Below, piece by piece: positions 42,264 to 52,379 of a stretch of DNA of 64,000 bases (the stretch's first letter is position 1; each line of letters begins with the position of its first letter). Both the position numbers and the translations under genes were made by a program. The stretch comes from Pustulibacterium marinum (lineage in GTDB: Bacteria > Bacteroidota > Bacteroidia > Flavobacteriales > Flavobacteriaceae). A model generated the notes under the pieces. That model was not told where the DNA came from, did no database searches, and saw only the letters and a program-made list of their open reading frames with translations. The DNA lies in contig NZ_FPBK01000018.1 in the NCBI RefSeq assembly GCF_900116665.1, positions 1-64,000 on the forward strand, read 5' to 3'.

Positions 42264-43778
42264 TTAATGAGATGCTACCTGTTGCTTTACTTTTTTCATG
42301 GTTCCATGTAATTTTAATCGCTGATGCCAGCTCAAGGCTTCTTCTAAAAGATGTGGAGTTTGACCTCCAAATTTTGAGGCTCTTTCAAAATATGTTTTTA
42401 ATTCTGATTTATAAATAGGGTGAGCGCAGTTCTCTATAATCAATTTGGCACGTTCTCTAGGAGCCAAACCTCTTAAATCGGCCAAACCCTGCTCAGTTAC
42501 CAAAACGTCCACGTCGTGTTCTGTATGATCTGTATGGGAAACCATGGGAACAATATGTGAAATTGTATCATTCTTTGAGATGGACGGGCATACAAAAACA
42601 CTTAAATAGCCATTTCGTGCAAAATCACCCGAACCCCCAATTCCATTCATCATTTTGGTTCCGGTAATATGAGTGGAATTTACATTTCCATAGATATCAA
42701 ATTCAATAGCGGTATTGATTCCAATGATCCCAAGTCTTCTAATAACCTCTGGTGAATTACTTATGTTTTGTGGTCTTAGTACCAATTTATCTTTATATTT
42801 CTCAAAATTGGTAAAAACTTTTTCAAAACATTCTTCGGAAACCGTAATGGAAGAGGCGGAGGCAAATTTCAATTTTCCAGCGTCAAATAATTCAAATGTA
42901 CTATCCTGCAAAACTTCCGAATACATGGTGAGGTTTTCAAAATTACTATGTACAAAGCCAGAAAGAATGGCGTTGGCTGTTTTTCCAATTCCTGCTTGAA
43001 GTGGTAATAGAGAAGGAGTGAGCCTACCCAGTGCTACTTCATTTTCTAGAAAGTTTAAAATATGCTTAGCTATAGCTTGTGTGTTGGCATCTGGCGATGC
43101 AATGCGTGCAGGAGCATCCGGAACTTTTGTAAAAACGATGGCTGCTACTTTATGTGGATCTATTTTGATATAAGGCGTACCAATTCTATCTGAAGACTGA
43201 GTAATAGGAATGATTTCTCTATTGGGTTGTGGTTTTTGAAGTTTGATATCATGAATTCCTTCTAAATTTTCCGGGAAACTAGTATTGATTTCTATGATTA
43301 TTTTTTCGGCCATTTCTGTAAATGTGGCTGAGTTTCCTACCGAAGTGGTTGGAACAATATAGCCTTCTTTGGTGATTGCTACTGCCTCAATAATTGCTAC
43401 ATCAATTTTCGTTTGTAAATTTTGAAGTATTTCAGCAGTTTGTCCCAAATGTTGATCTACATAAAATAGTTGATGCGTATCTATACTTTTTCGTAATGTA
43501 GGATCTGCCTGAAAAGGTAAACGTTTTAACAATGCTCCACTTTTCGCTAAATCGGCATCAGTATCGTAACCCAACGAAGCTCCGCTTATCACAGTTAATT
43601 GCAGATTTTCTTTATAACCTCTTTGTGCAACGCAAGGCAAAACTGTTTTACTATCTCCAGCTTTGGTAAAACCACTAACACCCAGAACATCTTTAGGTTG
43701 AATGAATGTAGCGGCCATTTCCGCGGTTGTAATTTTATCTATATACTTACTATAACGTATTCGTTTTTGGTCTTTCAT
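42264..43778 (-). CDS. Acetyl-CoA hydrolase/transferase, probable succinyl-CoA:acetate CoA-transferase
   Basis: The 504-residue protein belongs to the Cat1/AarC/ScpC group: 'KDVLGVSGFTKAGDSKTVLP' near the N-terminus, the catalytic-region motif 'AIEFDIYGNVNSTHITG', 'GIGGSGDFARNGYLSVF' and 'VDVLVTEQGLADLRGLAPRERA'. The reaction moves CoA between succinyl-CoA and acetate (or propionate), saving the thioester at the end of the TCA cycle or of propionate metabolism. It is single-gene and divergent from an AraC regulator, with a 184-base spacer. The distant acyl-CoA carboxylase at 58-61.8 kb could share its propionyl/methylmalonyl substrates. Confidence 0.9.
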   Translation of the reverse strand: MKDQKRIRYSKYIDKITTAEMAATFIQPKDVLGVSGFTKAGDSKTVLPCVAQRGYKENLQLTVISGASLGYDTDADLAKSGALLKRLPFQADPTLRKSIDTHQLFYVDQHLGQTAEILQNLQTKIDVAIIEAVAITKEGYIVPTTSVGNSATFTEMAEKIIIEINTSFPENLEGIHDIKLQKPQPNREIIPITQSSDRIGTPYIKIDPHKVAAIVFTKVPDAPARIASPDANTQAIAKHILNFLENEVALGRLTPSLLPLQAGIGKTANAILSGFVHSNFENLTMYSEVLQDSTFELFDAGKLKFASASSITVSEECFEKVFTNFEKYKDKLVLRPQNISNSPEVIRRLGIIGINTAIEFDIYGNVNSTHITGTKMMNGIGGSGDFARNGYLSVFVCPSISKNDTISHIVPMVSHTDHTEHDVDVLVTEQGLADLRGLAPRERAKLIIENCAHPIYKSELKTYFERASKFGGQTPHLLEEALSWHQRLKLHGTMKKVKQQVASH

Positions 43779-43962
43779 ATTTTTGGTTTTAGCGTTAATT
43801 GGGAATTATTTTGATCAAATCATTAAAAATATCTTGGATCTATTTTTTACTTCATAATTTGATATAGCAAGTTACCAAAGTATATAATCGTCTTTTTATT
43901 AAAAAAAGACATTAAAGTATTAATTTAGTTCATATTTAGGTGTTTATTGAAAATATGAAGTA

Positions 43963-44766
43963 ATGAGTTCAAAATACTATCTTACCGATGTTGATCATAT
44001 TCCACAAAGTTTCTATTGTTATCATGATCTCATGGGAGAACAATTTATAGAGTGGCATAGTCATCAAAAAGGACAATTTTTGTATACCGAAGGCGGAGTT
44101 GTGTTTGTACATACGCCGAGTGCTACTCATTATTTGCCCGCAAGACATTTTATGTATATTCCACCAAATACTAAGCATGCTATTTATCCTAGTTCGCCAA
44201 AAGTGGTCATGCGTAATTTATATTTTCCTCTTAAAAATACCGATGGAACTTTTTTTTATAAAGAAGGAATTTATCCTACAAACAATCTTCTCTTAGAATT
44301 ATTGATGTACACAAAGAATTGGAAAGGCAATATTCTTAAAAAAGAATTCAAAAAATATGCGGTAGTAAACGCATTAAAAGTTTTGGTAGAATCCACCACG
44401 TCACAGCCATTGTTATTAAACTTGCCGCAAGCAACAGAGGAACGTTTGGTGCGTGTCATCAATTATATGGTCAAACATCTTGAAGAAGAACAGCAGATTA
44501 CAAGATTGGCGGCAAAATTTAACATGTCTGAGAAATCGTTATATCGTTTGTTCAAGAAGGATGTTTCAATGTCTTTTATTAGATATTATACGTTGCTGAG
44601 GATTTTTAAATCGTTGGAATACCTTCTGGAAACCAATTATACCATTGCAGAAATTGCCGGTTTGGTGGGGTATAACAGCGTTCCAACGTTTAGTAATACA
44701 TTCACTAAGATTATGGATAAACGTCCGTCTGAATACCGGAAATCCACGGAAATTTATAATTCCTGA
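43963..44766 (+). CDS. AraC-family regulator with cupin sensor domain
   Basis: The 267-residue protein has a cupin-type arabinose-binding-like region (about 20-125, 'IEWHSHQKGQFLYTEGG', 'HFMYIPPNTKHAIYP') and a C-terminal AraC helix-turn-helix pair (about 165-260, 'ITRLAAKFNMSEKSLYRLFKK', 'IAEIAGLVGYNSVPTFSNTF'). It is divergent from the CoA-transferase and 49 bases ahead of a nitroreductase, either of which might be its target. The ligand cannot be predicted. The ATG at 43963 gives a start with no competing candidate near. Confidence 0.9.
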   Translation: MSSKYYLTDVDHIPQSFYCYHDLMGEQFIEWHSHQKGQFLYTEGGVVFVHTPSATHYLPARHFMYIPPNTKHAIYPSSPKVVMRNLYFPLKNTDGTFFYKEGIYPTNNLLLELLMYTKNWKGNILKKEFKKYAVVNALKVLVESTTSQPLLLNLPQATEERLVRVINYMVKHLEEEQQITRLAAKFNMSEKSLYRLFKKDVSMSFIRYYTLLRIFKSLEYLLETNYTIAEIAGLVGYNSVPTFSNTFTKIMDKRPSEYRKSTEIYNS

Positions 44767-44815
44767 AAAGAGTTGTAATTTTGTAATGCTTTTGAAGCCC
44801 AAAGAAAAGTTGAAG

Positions 44816-45445
44816 ATGAATATTATAGAGAAACTGCAGTGGCGTTATGCTACCAAAAAATTTGATAAAGGAACAGAAATTCCTCAAGACAAGATAGAGA
44901 TTTTAAAACACGCCTTCAATTTAACGGCAACTTCATACGGTTTACAACCGGTTACCATGATTGTTGTAAAAGATGAAAAATTGAAAGCAAAACTTCAGGA
45001 AAATGCATTTAACCAACAGCAAGTGGGAGATGCTTCTCATGTACTGGTTTTTGCAATTTTAGAGGAAGTGACTTCAGAATTTATTCATGATTATTTCAAA
45101 CTTGTCAAAAGTATTAGAGATACTCCAGATGAAATATTAAATCCGTATAAGGATTTTTTAGTGAATGATTTTGGTAAGAAAACAATAGAAGAAATACATC
45201 AATGGTCTACAAAACAGGCATACTTAGCCATGGGAAATTTACTAACGGTTTGTGCTGTAGAAGGAATAGACGCGTGCCCAATGGAAGGATTTGATGCTCA
45301 AAAGTTTGATGAATTACTTCAGTTATCAAACAAAAAATTGAAGTCAGTTTTAATTATGCCAATAGGCTACAGAGCGGTTGATGATATGTTTGCCGGTTTT
45401 AAAAAGGTGCGAAGAAATGTTGAAGATACCGTAATAGAATTATAA
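44816..45445 (+). CDS. NAD(P)H-dependent nitroreductase/oxidoreductase (NfsB-like)
   Basis: I placed the start at the ATG 44816 (209 residues); the frame is open further upstream but runs into the AraC gene and lacks family residues there. The opening 'IEKLQWRYATKKFDKG' and 'TSYGLQPVTMIVV' are typical FMN-binding nitroreductase motifs, with 'LGNLLTVCAVEGIDACPMEGFD'-type C-terminal region ('AMGNLLTVCAVEGIDACPM'). It should reduce nitro compounds, quinones or flavins with FMN. A TAnnTTTG box, TAATTTTG (44776-44783), lies 33 bases before the start, so it may be transcribed separately from the AraC gene. Confidence 0.9.
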   Translation: MNIIEKLQWRYATKKFDKGTEIPQDKIEILKHAFNLTATSYGLQPVTMIVVKDEKLKAKLQENAFNQQQVGDASHVLVFAILEEVTSEFIHDYFKLVKSIRDTPDEILNPYKDFLVNDFGKKTIEEIHQWSTKQAYLAMGNLLTVCAVEGIDACPMEGFDAQKFDELLQLSNKKLKSVLIMPIGYRAVDDMFAGFKKVRRNVEDTVIEL

Positions 45446-45446
45446 C

Positions 45447-45476
45447 AAAAAAGCTTACCATTTGGTAAGCTTTTTT
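45447..45476 (+). terminator. Bidirectional terminator between nitroreductase and ribB
   Basis: AAAAAAGCTTACCA (45447-45460) pairs perfectly with TGGTAAGCTTTTTT (45463-45476) with a two-base loop. A/T runs on both sides make it work for both convergent genes. Confidence 0.9.
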
Positions 45477-45496
45477 ATTCTTTTCGAATCTATGAT

Positions 45497-46636
45497 TTAG
45501 TATGCTTGATAATCTACAATGTCCAGCCCGTAACCGGAAATACCTACACGTTCTTTTGGTTGACTATTAGATATTAATTTAATTTTTGAAATATCTAAAT
45601 CGTGTAAAATTTGCGCTCCTATTCCAAAGTCTTTATCGTCCATCATAACTTTAGGTGCTTTCATTTCACCCTCCGCTTGTAGCTTTTTCAATTCTGAAAG
45701 ACGACTTAACATGCTTTTGCTTTGATTGTTTTGATTGATAAAAATTATAGCACCACGTCCTTCCTTATTTATAACGTTGAACATATTGTCTAATTTTTTA
45801 TCGGCATTATTGGTAAGTGTCCCTAAGAGATCATTGTTCACCATGGTAGAATTAATTCTTGTTAGAATTTCATCTCCGTTGCTCCAACTACCTTTGGTAA
45901 GCGCTATGTGAATTTGATTGTTGGTAGTTTGCTGATAAGCTCTTAATCTAAACGCTCCAAATCTGGTTTGAATATCGAAATCTTCTTTCTTTTCAATTAA
46001 ACTATCGTGTTGCATTCTGTAAGCAACCAAGTCTTCAATAGAAATAAGTTTAATATCAAATTTTTCTGCTACGGTTGCTAATTCAGGTAAACGAGCCATG
46101 GAACCATTTTCGTTCATGATTTCACAAATTACTCCGGCAGGTTGAAAACCAGCTAATCTAGCCAAATCAATAGCGGCTTCTGTATGTCCTGTTCTTCTTA
46201 AAACGCCGCCCTCTTTTGCAATTAAAGGAAAAATATGTCCAGGTCTTGCTAGTTCATGTGGTTTTATAGCGGGATTTATAAGTGCTTGGACCGTTTTTGC
46301 TCGATCTCCAGCTGAAATACCTGTGGTAACACCATAACCTCTTAAATCAACAGAAACTGTAAAAGCAGTTTCCATATGATCTGTATTATTTACTACCATA
46401 GAATGCAAGCCAAGTTCTTTACACCTGCTTTCGGTTAAAGGAGCACAAATAAGACCACGTCCATGCGTAGCCATAAAATTTATCATTTCGGGAGTGATGG
46501 TTTCAGCCGCAGCTAAAAAATCTCCTTCATTTTCACGATCTTCATCATCTACAACAATCACCATTTTACCATTTCTGATGTCTGCTATAGCTTCTTCAAT
46601 GGTGTTCAATTGTATTTGTTTATCTAGTGTTTTCAT
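45497..46636 (-). CDS. ribB: 3,4-dihydroxy-2-butanone-4-phosphate synthase with degenerate GTP cyclohydrolase II-like domain
   Basis: The 379-residue protein has a complete RibB half (about 1-205): '[14 protein letters not shown]', '[10 protein letters not shown]' and '[13 protein letters not shown]', the residues that bind ribulose 5-phosphate and magnesium. The C-terminal half (about 210-379) keeps the RibA fold outline ('[21 protein letters not shown]') but lacks the three zinc cysteines and the 'HSECLTGD' and 'RQEGRGIGL' motifs; it contains no cysteine at all. It should therefore make the four-carbon unit of riboflavin but not open GTP. The start of a minus-strand run with lptF/G, lolA and ftsK lies upstream. 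Confidence 0.9.
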   Translation of the reverse strand: MKTLDKQIQLNTIEEAIADIRNGKMVIVVDDEDRENEGDFLAAAETITPEMINFMATHGRGLICAPLTESRCKELGLHSMVVNNTDHMETAFTVSVDLRGYGVTTGISAGDRAKTVQALINPAIKPHELARPGHIFPLIAKEGGVLRRTGHTEAAIDLARLAGFQPAGVICEIMNENGSMARLPELATVAEKFDIKLISIEDLVAYRMQHDSLIEKKEDFDIQTRFGAFRLRAYQQTTNNQIHIALTKGSWSNGDEILTRINSTMVNNDLLGTLTNNADKKLDNMFNVINKEGRGAIIFINQNNQSKSMLSRLSELKKLQAEGEMKAPKVMMDDKDFGIGAQILHDLDISKIKLISNSQPKERVGISGYGLDIVDYQAY

Positions 46637-46648
46637 AATACAAAGGTA

Positions 46649-48103
46649 TTATAATGAGTTCAAAGCTTTAAAGATTTTCTTAAAAAGTCTTGTGAAAGGT
46701 GAGTAGTACTTGTACCAATCTGCAATAGGACGGTCTTTGGAAGCTCTATCCGTAAAATAAATTCCTATGGGGAGCATAACCAAAGTAGGAATCCAACTAG
46801 CAAGTGCCGGACTAATAGAGCCATCTTCTGAAAAATTATCGGTAAACATTCCCAAAAAGTGATAGGCCAAGAATATGATCATTGAAATGATGATAGGCAA
46901 ACCTAAACCACCTTTTCTAATTATAGCTCCTAAGGGCGCACCAACAAAGAACAATACCATACAAGCTACGGAAAGGGAAAACTTATTATTAAAGGTAATA
47001 ATATGTTTGTTCAACATTTTTTTTCGGATTGCATAATCTCCTTTTTTTCCGTTTAAAGTGTTGATTTTGTTCGAAGTACTGTTCAAAGCTATATCAATAA
47101 CTTGTTTTCTTTTAACAGGATCTACAAGTGCAATTAAGCTATTTATTTTACTAAAATCTTGAACTTTAGTAGTATCAATTTTATTGATGATATTAGTATT
47201 GATATCTTGAAAACCCGACCTTTTCAAAAGATTTTCACCAAATTGATTCATGTTGTTTTTATAACCATCTTCAATAGAATCTACAGCTTGATGAAGTTCT
47301 GTAACATTCATCATTTTAAAAGTATTATCAATCTTTACTTCATCTAAATCTTCATTATTAAAGCCGGAAACGTCAACATTTATGGTGTAGGTATCAAAGT
47401 ATGCTTTTGCAAAAGGATAATTTTCACGTTTTTTAGGATTGTTACTTTTAATATCCTCGTAATAGTATCCATCCTTTAAAATAAGTTGCAAAATATTTGA
47501 TTCTTCACTACTAAGCAGTTCACCATCTTTGGCCTTGATAACTGTATAATTCTTATTGTCTTTGGAATTTTTATGAATTACAACATTTTTTAGAAATCGA
47601 TCATTTTCGCCATATTTATCATCGACTTTCATGTTGTACATATCCAAGTCATTAAACGCACCTTCTGTAATGGCTAACGCTGGTTTAGCTTTCTTAATAT
47701 TATTTCGAAGATTGAAAGTAGTAAGTTCGGCAGCCGGAATTAGATTGTTATTTATAAAAAAAGTAACAATGCTAAGAATGATCATGAAAAATATGAGAGG
47801 TCTCATTGCTCTAATTAATGAGAACCCTGTAGATTTCATAGCCGCAAATTCATAGTTTTCAGCAAATGTACCAAAGGTTAAAATAGAAGCCAGCAATACC
47901 GTAAGTGGTAAAACTAAAGGTGTAAGTCCAGGAATATTGTAAATAAGAAATTTTAAAATAATTCCCAGATCAAGTCCTTTTCCGGCAAGATCATCAATAA
48001 ACATCCAGATAAACTGAAAAATAAAGATGATGGTTAAAATGATATATGCGCCAAAGAAGTTCTGTAAAAACTTCTTTAAAATATATTTGTCTAAAATTTT
48101 CAT
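46649..48103 (-). CDS. LptF/LptG-family lipopolysaccharide export permease
   Basis: I start at the ATG 48103 (484 residues); a TTG six bases earlier is less likely. The pattern is that of LptF/LptG: three membrane helices near the N-terminus ('[22 protein letters not shown]', split), a large periplasmic domain (about 115-380, somewhat longer than in Proteobacteria), and three helices at the C-terminus ('[27 protein letters not shown]'). It works with the ABC protein LptB to push LPS toward the outer membrane. It lies 13 bases before ribB and 32 after lolA, in an order I recall from many flavobacteria. Confidence 0.9.
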   Translation of the reverse strand: MKILDKYILKKFLQNFFGAYIILTIIFIFQFIWMFIDDLAGKGLDLGIILKFLIYNIPGLTPLVLPLTVLLASILTFGTFAENYEFAAMKSTGFSLIRAMRPLIFFMIILSIVTFFINNNLIPAAELTTFNLRNNIKKAKPALAITEGAFNDLDMYNMKVDDKYGENDRFLKNVVIHKNSKDNKNYTVIKAKDGELLSSEESNILQLILKDGYYYEDIKSNNPKKRENYPFAKAYFDTYTINVDVSGFNNEDLDEVKIDNTFKMMNVTELHQAVDSIEDGYKNNMNQFGENLLKRSGFQDINTNIINKIDTTKVQDFSKINSLIALVDPVKRKQVIDIALNSTSNKINTLNGKKGDYAIRKKMLNKHIITFNNKFSLSVACMVLFFVGAPLGAIIRKGGLGLPIIISMIIFLAYHFLGMFTDNFSEDGSISPALASWIPTLVMLPIGIYFTDRASKDRPIADWYKYYSPFTRLFKKIFKALNSL

Positions 48104-48134
48104 ACCCAAAAATTGGTGCGGCTAATAAACTTTT

Positions 48135-48782
48135 TTAGTCTATAATGTAGTATCCTTGTTTTTGATATTTATCTCTATCAAAAGCAAATGTTCCTTTTGG
48201 TAGTGTTTGATTTGTTTTCATATTCATCACTGTAATAGTTGTAGAAGTTCCATTGGCTCCATTTTCAACTAGATTATAAATATGTTTTGTTTGTGTATCA
48301 ATACCCAATAAAAGACTTTTCACTTCTGCGGAAGAGGAAATAGGAGTGAGTTCAATCAATTGAATAGATCTTCCTTTGATTGTTTTGGATTCTTTCCATG
48401 CATAATTGTAACCGTCTTTGTAAAACGTAAGCATTTTTGAAGGTGTAATTGTACCTTCATCTTCTGCATTTTTGCTTTCAATAGTTACTTCTTCGTTATC
48501 TGGAATAATGGTATAAATTTTACTACCATCAAAGATTTTTGTAGCTCCAAGGTAATTGAAAACGTACTTGTCACCATCCAAAGTAACATTTCCTTTGGTT
48601 TCTTGATGTATACCTTCTGCCTTGTTATCTAATTCATATTTGAAGTCAATATAGATATTATTATAACTTTTTACCTTGTTGTAAACTTCGTCTAAAAGTG
48701 ATTTTGCTTTTTGAGAACTTTGAGCATTCGCAACTCCCATTCCTATACATATTAACACTATTGCTAATGCAATCTTCTTCAT
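48135..48782 (-). CDS. lolA: LolA-like outer-membrane lipoprotein carrier
   Basis: I use the ATG at 48782 (215 residues) because it begins a good signal peptide ('MKKIALAIVLICIGMGVANAQ'); an ATG at 48809 adds nine basic residues and overlaps ftsK. The mature protein shows the LolA fold pattern: 'YNNIYIDFKYELD', 'KGNVTLDGDKYVFNYLG', 'IYTIIPDNEEVTI' and 'LIELTPISS'. LolA carries lipoproteins across the periplasm. Bacteroidota LolA proteins are diverged, so the assignment rests on fold pattern and on the conserved ftsK-lolA gene order. Confidence 0.85.
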   Translation of the reverse strand: MKKIALAIVLICIGMGVANAQSSQKAKSLLDEVYNKVKSYNNIYIDFKYELDNKAEGIHQETKGNVTLDGDKYVFNYLGATKIFDGSKIYTIIPDNEEVTIESKNAEDEGTITPSKMLTFYKDGYNYAWKESKTIKGRSIQLIELTPISSSAEVKSLLLGIDTQTKHIYNLVENGANGTSTTITVMNMKTNQTLPKGTFAFDRDKYQKQGYYIID

Positions 48783-48792
48783 ATTTTTTGTT

Positions 48793-51339
48793 TTAATTAT
48801 TTTTTTCATTTTCTAGTAACTGCTCTAATGCAAGTAAATCTGGTACCAAAACTTGTCGGGCTTTGCTTCCTTCAAAAGGGCCAACAATTCCGGCAGCTTC
48901 TAATTGATCTATCAATCGACCGGCACGGTTATATCCAAGTTTCAACTTTCTTTGCAATAATGATGCCGAACCCTGTTGTGCAGTAACGATGACTTCCGCT
49001 GCATCCTTAAACAATTTATCACGATCTGCAATGTCCACGTCCAATGGAGATGAACCCTCATCTTCACCAACATATTCTGGTAGTAAATGCGCTTCTGGAT
49101 AAGCACGTTGTGAACCAATAAATTCGGTGATTTTTTCTACTTCTGGAGTATCTACAAAAGCACATTGTAAACGCGTTAATGCATTTCCTTGGGTATAAAG
49201 CATATCTCCTTTACCAATTAATTGATCTGCACCTGGTGAATCTAAAATGGTTCTGGAGTCAATTTTTGAAGTCACTCGAAATGCCACTCTGGCAGGGAAG
49301 TTGGCTTTGATAATACCGGTAATTACGTTAACCGAAGGTCTTTGCGTTGCAATAATTAAGTGAATACCAATTGCACGGGCTAACTGAGCCAAACGCGCGA
49401 TAGGAGTTTCTACTTCTTTACCTGCAGTCATAATTAAATCTGCGAACTCATCAACAACTAAAACAATGTAAGGTAAAAACTTGTGTCCGTCATTCGGGTT
49501 TAGTTTGCGTGACTTAAACTTGGCGTTATATTCTTTGATATTACGAACCATTGCATTTTTCAATAACTCATAACGGTTATCCATTTCTATACAAAGCGAA
49601 TTTAGTGTATTGATTACCTTAGTGTTATCTGTAATAATAGCTTCTTCAGAATCTGGTAATTTTGCCAAGAAATGACGTTCTATTTTATTGAAAAGCGTAA
49701 GTTCTACTTTTTTAGGATCTACTAAAACAAACTTAACTTCCGCAGGATGTTTTTTGTAAAGTAAAGACGTAAGAATAGCATTTAAACCAACAGATTTACC
49801 TTGACCAGTTGCACCGGCCATCAATAAGTGAGGCATTTTTGCAAGGTCCACTACAAAAGTCTCGTTGCTAATGTTTTTACCAAAAGCAATAGGCAATTCC
49901 ATTTCAGCAGTTTGAAAACGCTGAGCAGCTATTACCGAGCGCATGGAAACCATTGATGGATTTTTGTTAGGAACTTCAATACCAATAGTTCCTTTTCCTG
50001 GAATTGGCGCAATAATACGAATACCCAATGCAGCAAGTGAAAGCGCGATATCGTCCTCCAAATTTTTAATTTTTGAAATTCTGATACCAGCTTCCGGTAC
50101 AATCTCATACAAAGTAACCGTTGGACCAATAGTAGCTTTTATCTGTGCTATTTCAATCTTATAATTCTTAAGGGTATTTACAATGGTATTTTTGTTTTCT
50201 TCTAACTCTTCTTGATTTATAGTAATACTACTTCCTTTTCCATGTTCGGCAAGAAGCTCTAAAATAGGAAACTTGTAATTACTTAAATCTAAAGTTGGGT
50301 CAAATTCACCAAAGTCTTTTACTATTTTATCAGCAAGATTATCAGTTACTTCTTCTTCCTCAGTAGTTTCAACCTCCATTTCAAGATCTGTATCTTCTTT
50401 CTCTTCTTTTGGAGGAGTAGGAGGTAGGTTACTTCCTTTATCCAATTCTATGGCTGAAGTTTCGGTTGATGCTTCCTCTTCGGCAACTTTTACTTCAAAA
50501 GAGTTTTCAATAGCAACATCATCATCTTTTGAGATTGTAGAATGATTTTTTATGGTAGGAGTAGAATTTTCTATTGCCATTTCAAAAGAAGATTTCTTAA
50601 ATGTGGGTTCTTCTTCTGATTCCGTATGAATTTCTTCCAAATTGGAAGTTGCAACAGTTGTTTCGTCATTTGATTGCAAATCATCTTGATCATTTTCAAG
50701 TGATTCATCAGCAGATTGTTTCTTTAAAGCTGCGGCTTCTTTGTAAGCATCACGTTTTTTGATATAAAAATCTACAAACTGTTCTGGAGTGAGTCTAACT
50801 TTAATGGTTAAATAAAAAATCAAACCAAAAACTAGTATGAGAATAACTCCGATTTTACCAACATAATCTTGTAGAAAGCTATTCATTTCAAAACCAATAG
50901 TTCCACCTAAAAGAGGTGCTTTTTCAATAAAAAATCCGAATAGAATGGCTAACCATGTGGCGGAAAGAACTCCCCAAAGCCATTTACTTCCGATTGCTTT
51001 TTTATTAGAATTGAAAAACAGTGCTAAACCAGTGACAAAGAATAAATAAGCAAAAATAAAAGCCGCGATACCAAAGCCGTCATAAATAAAAAAATCACTT
51101 ACCGAAGCTCCAAATTTTTTCAATAAATTTTGAGTTTGAGCAGCTCTATTGGCAAACTGTTCTATTTCGCTTTGATCTTGTTTCCAAGTGAAAAAATAGG
51201 AGATAAAAGAAATAAACAACGCAACACTAAATAGCATTAACAAACTTCCTACAATGATTTTATAGGGTCTGCTAAGGGCTAAAGCCGGTATTTTGAATTT
51301 AGATGTAGTGGTTGTTTTTTTACTTTTTGTTTTAGCCAT
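48793..51339 (-). CDS. ftsK: DNA translocase FtsK
   Basis: I place the start at the ATG 51339 (848 residues); the frame also opens at a TTG 39 bases earlier. Four membrane helices occupy the first 180 residues, followed by an acidic, Glu-rich linker (about 215-345), the motor with Walker A 'GATGQGKSVGL' (about 509-519), 'VLVVDEFADLIMTAGKE' (Walker B) and a C-terminal gamma winged-helix domain ('KLGYNRAGRLIDQLEAAGIVGP') that reads polar DNA motifs. It pumps chromosome ends through the division septum for dimer resolution. It is 10 bases ahead of lolA and 58 after dgkA. Confidence 0.97.
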   Translation of the reverse strand: MAKTKSKKTTTTSKFKIPALALSRPYKIIVGSLLMLFSVALFISFISYFFTWKQDQSEIEQFANRAAQTQNLLKKFGASVSDFFIYDGFGIAAFIFAYLFFVTGLALFFNSNKKAIGSKWLWGVLSATWLAILFGFFIEKAPLLGGTIGFEMNSFLQDYVGKIGVILILVFGLIFYLTIKVRLTPEQFVDFYIKKRDAYKEAAALKKQSADESLENDQDDLQSNDETTVATSNLEEIHTESEEEPTFKKSSFEMAIENSTPTIKNHSTISKDDDVAIENSFEVKVAEEEASTETSAIELDKGSNLPPTPPKEEKEDTDLEMEVETTEEEEVTDNLADKIVKDFGEFDPTLDLSNYKFPILELLAEHGKGSSITINQEELEENKNTIVNTLKNYKIEIAQIKATIGPTVTLYEIVPEAGIRISKIKNLEDDIALSLAALGIRIIAPIPGKGTIGIEVPNKNPSMVSMRSVIAAQRFQTAEMELPIAFGKNISNETFVVDLAKMPHLLMAGATGQGKSVGLNAILTSLLYKKHPAEVKFVLVDPKKVELTLFNKIERHFLAKLPDSEEAIITDNTKVINTLNSLCIEMDNRYELLKNAMVRNIKEYNAKFKSRKLNPNDGHKFLPYIVLVVDEFADLIMTAGKEVETPIARLAQLARAIGIHLIIATQRPSVNVITGIIKANFPARVAFRVTSKIDSRTILDSPGADQLIGKGDMLYTQGNALTRLQCAFVDTPEVEKITEFIGSQRAYPEAHLLPEYVGEDEGSSPLDVDIADRDKLFKDAAEVIVTAQQGSASLLQRKLKLGYNRAGRLIDQLEAAGIVGPFEGSKARQVLVPDLLALEQLLENEKNN

Positions 51340-51397
51340 TAGATATTTTCGGGGTTTAATAAGAGAGCAAAAATACAAATAAACTAACGTTTATCTG

Positions 51398-51757
51398 CTA
51401 GAAAAATTTTGGAAGATAAATGAAGCATCCGATGATGATAGCAGCAATTGCCGTAATGAATACGGCGCCTGCTGCAATATCTTTTATAAAACCGATTTTT
51501 TGATGATGCTCTGGATGTATAAAGTCGGCAATTTTCTCTACTGCAGTATTGAGACCTTCAATACTCATGATCAATGCAATGGTGAATATTTGAATAATCC
51601 ATTCTATTCTGGAAATATCAAAAGCAAAACCTGCAATGGTCATAACAATGGCAATAAATGCCTGAACTTTTACACTTGCTTCTGTGGTTACTAAAAGGTA
51701 CGCGCCTTTGAAGGCATATTTTACGCTTTTAATTCTTTTAGTAATAAAATCGATCAT
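51398..51757 (-). CDS. dgkA: Diacylglycerol kinase/undecaprenol kinase
   Basis: The 119-residue integral membrane protein has three hydrophobic helices and the family signature 'IEGLNTAVEKIADFI' plus 'IKDIAAGAVFITAIAA', which supply the Glu, Asn and Asp residues of the active site. It phosphorylates diacylglycerol or undecaprenol in the inner membrane; which one cannot be settled by sequence. It is 8 bases downstream of tpx in the same direction. Confidence 0.93.
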   Translation of the reverse strand: MIDFITKRIKSVKYAFKGAYLLVTTEASVKVQAFIAIVMTIAGFAFDISRIEWIIQIFTIALIMSIEGLNTAVEKIADFIHPEHHQKIGFIKDIAAGAVFITAIAAIIIGCFIYLPKFF

Positions 51758-51765
51758 GAAGCAAA

Positions 51766-52260
51766 TTATTTTAAAGCAGCAATAGCTTCTTCGTAATTTG
51801 GCTCTTCTGTAGTTTCCGCTACTTGCTCTGTGTAAAGAACTTTTCCTTCTTCATCAAGAACTACAACAGCACGAGATAATAAACCAGCTAATGGACCATC
51901 TGTGAATTCTGTTTCATAAGCACTGAAACCTCCTTTGAAATCTGATAATGAGATTACGTCTTCTAAACCTTCCGCGCCACAAAAACGATTGAAAGCAAAT
52001 GGAAGATCTTTAGAAATACATAATACTTTGGTGTTTTCTAATGTAGAAGCTTCTTCATTAAATTTTCTTACAGATGCTGCGCAAACTCCTGTGTCTACAC
52101 TTGGAAAAATATTAAGGACTAATTTGCTTCCAGCAAAATCAGCTAAAGTTTTTGAGCTTAAGTCTGTAGAAGTTAATGTAAATTCTGGTGCTTTTTCACC
52201 AACAGTAGGTAAACTTCCTTTTGTGTTTACGTCGCTTCCTTTAAATGTAATTGTAGCCAT
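51766..52260 (-). CDS. tpx: Thiol peroxidase Tpx
   Basis: The 164-residue peroxiredoxin has the Tpx signatures '[19 protein letters not shown]', '[20 protein letters not shown]' (peroxidatic Cys) and '[15 protein letters not shown]' (resolving Cys), with '[13 protein letters not shown]'. It reduces alkyl peroxides and hydrogen peroxide with thioredoxin. A TAnnTTTG box lies 20 bases before the start and the hairpin of the peroxiredoxin operon just upstream, so it has its own promoter. It precedes dgkA, ftsK and the envelope genes, with which it may be co-transcribed. Confidence 0.97.
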   Translation of the reverse strand: MATITFKGSDVNTKGSLPTVGEKAPEFTLTSTDLSSKTLADFAGSKLVLNIFPSVDTGVCAASVRKFNEEASTLENTKVLCISKDLPFAFNRFCGAEGLEDVISLSDFKGGFSAYETEFTDGPLAGLLSRAVVVLDEEGKVLYTEQVAETTEEPNYEEAIAALK

Positions 52261-52279
52261 AATTGTTTATTAGTTTTTT

Positions 52280-52287
52280 CAAATGTA
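52280..52287 (-). promoter_or_regulatory. -7 box of the tpx promoter
   Basis: The minus strand reads TACATTTG (exact TAnnTTTG) 20 bases before the tpx ATG. No -33 TTG is obvious. The hairpin at 52323-52352 lies upstream, so this promoter begins a new transcript. Confidence 0.55.
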
Positions 52288-52322
52288 AAATTTTAATCAT
52301 AAACTAAGTTTAAATAAACCAT

Positions 52323-52352
52323 AAAAAAAGTCCTCTGAAAACAGAGGACTTT
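52323..52352 (-). terminator. Terminator of the peroxiredoxin-thioredoxin operon
   Basis: AAAGTCCTCTG (52327-52337) pairs perfectly with CAGAGGACTTT (52342-52352) around AAAA; the minus-strand transcript then has a U-run (52329 down to 52323). It ends the operon whose last gene stops at 52380. Confidence 0.92.
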
Positions 52353-52379
52353 GATAATATCAAATGAATGATGGTTATT

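Noticed and set aside
43890-43910. Hairpin GTCTTTTT / AAAAAGAC in the CoA-transferase/AraC divergent spacer
   Set aside because: Weak A/T stem in a divergent spacer, not placed after any gene; no reason to call a terminator.
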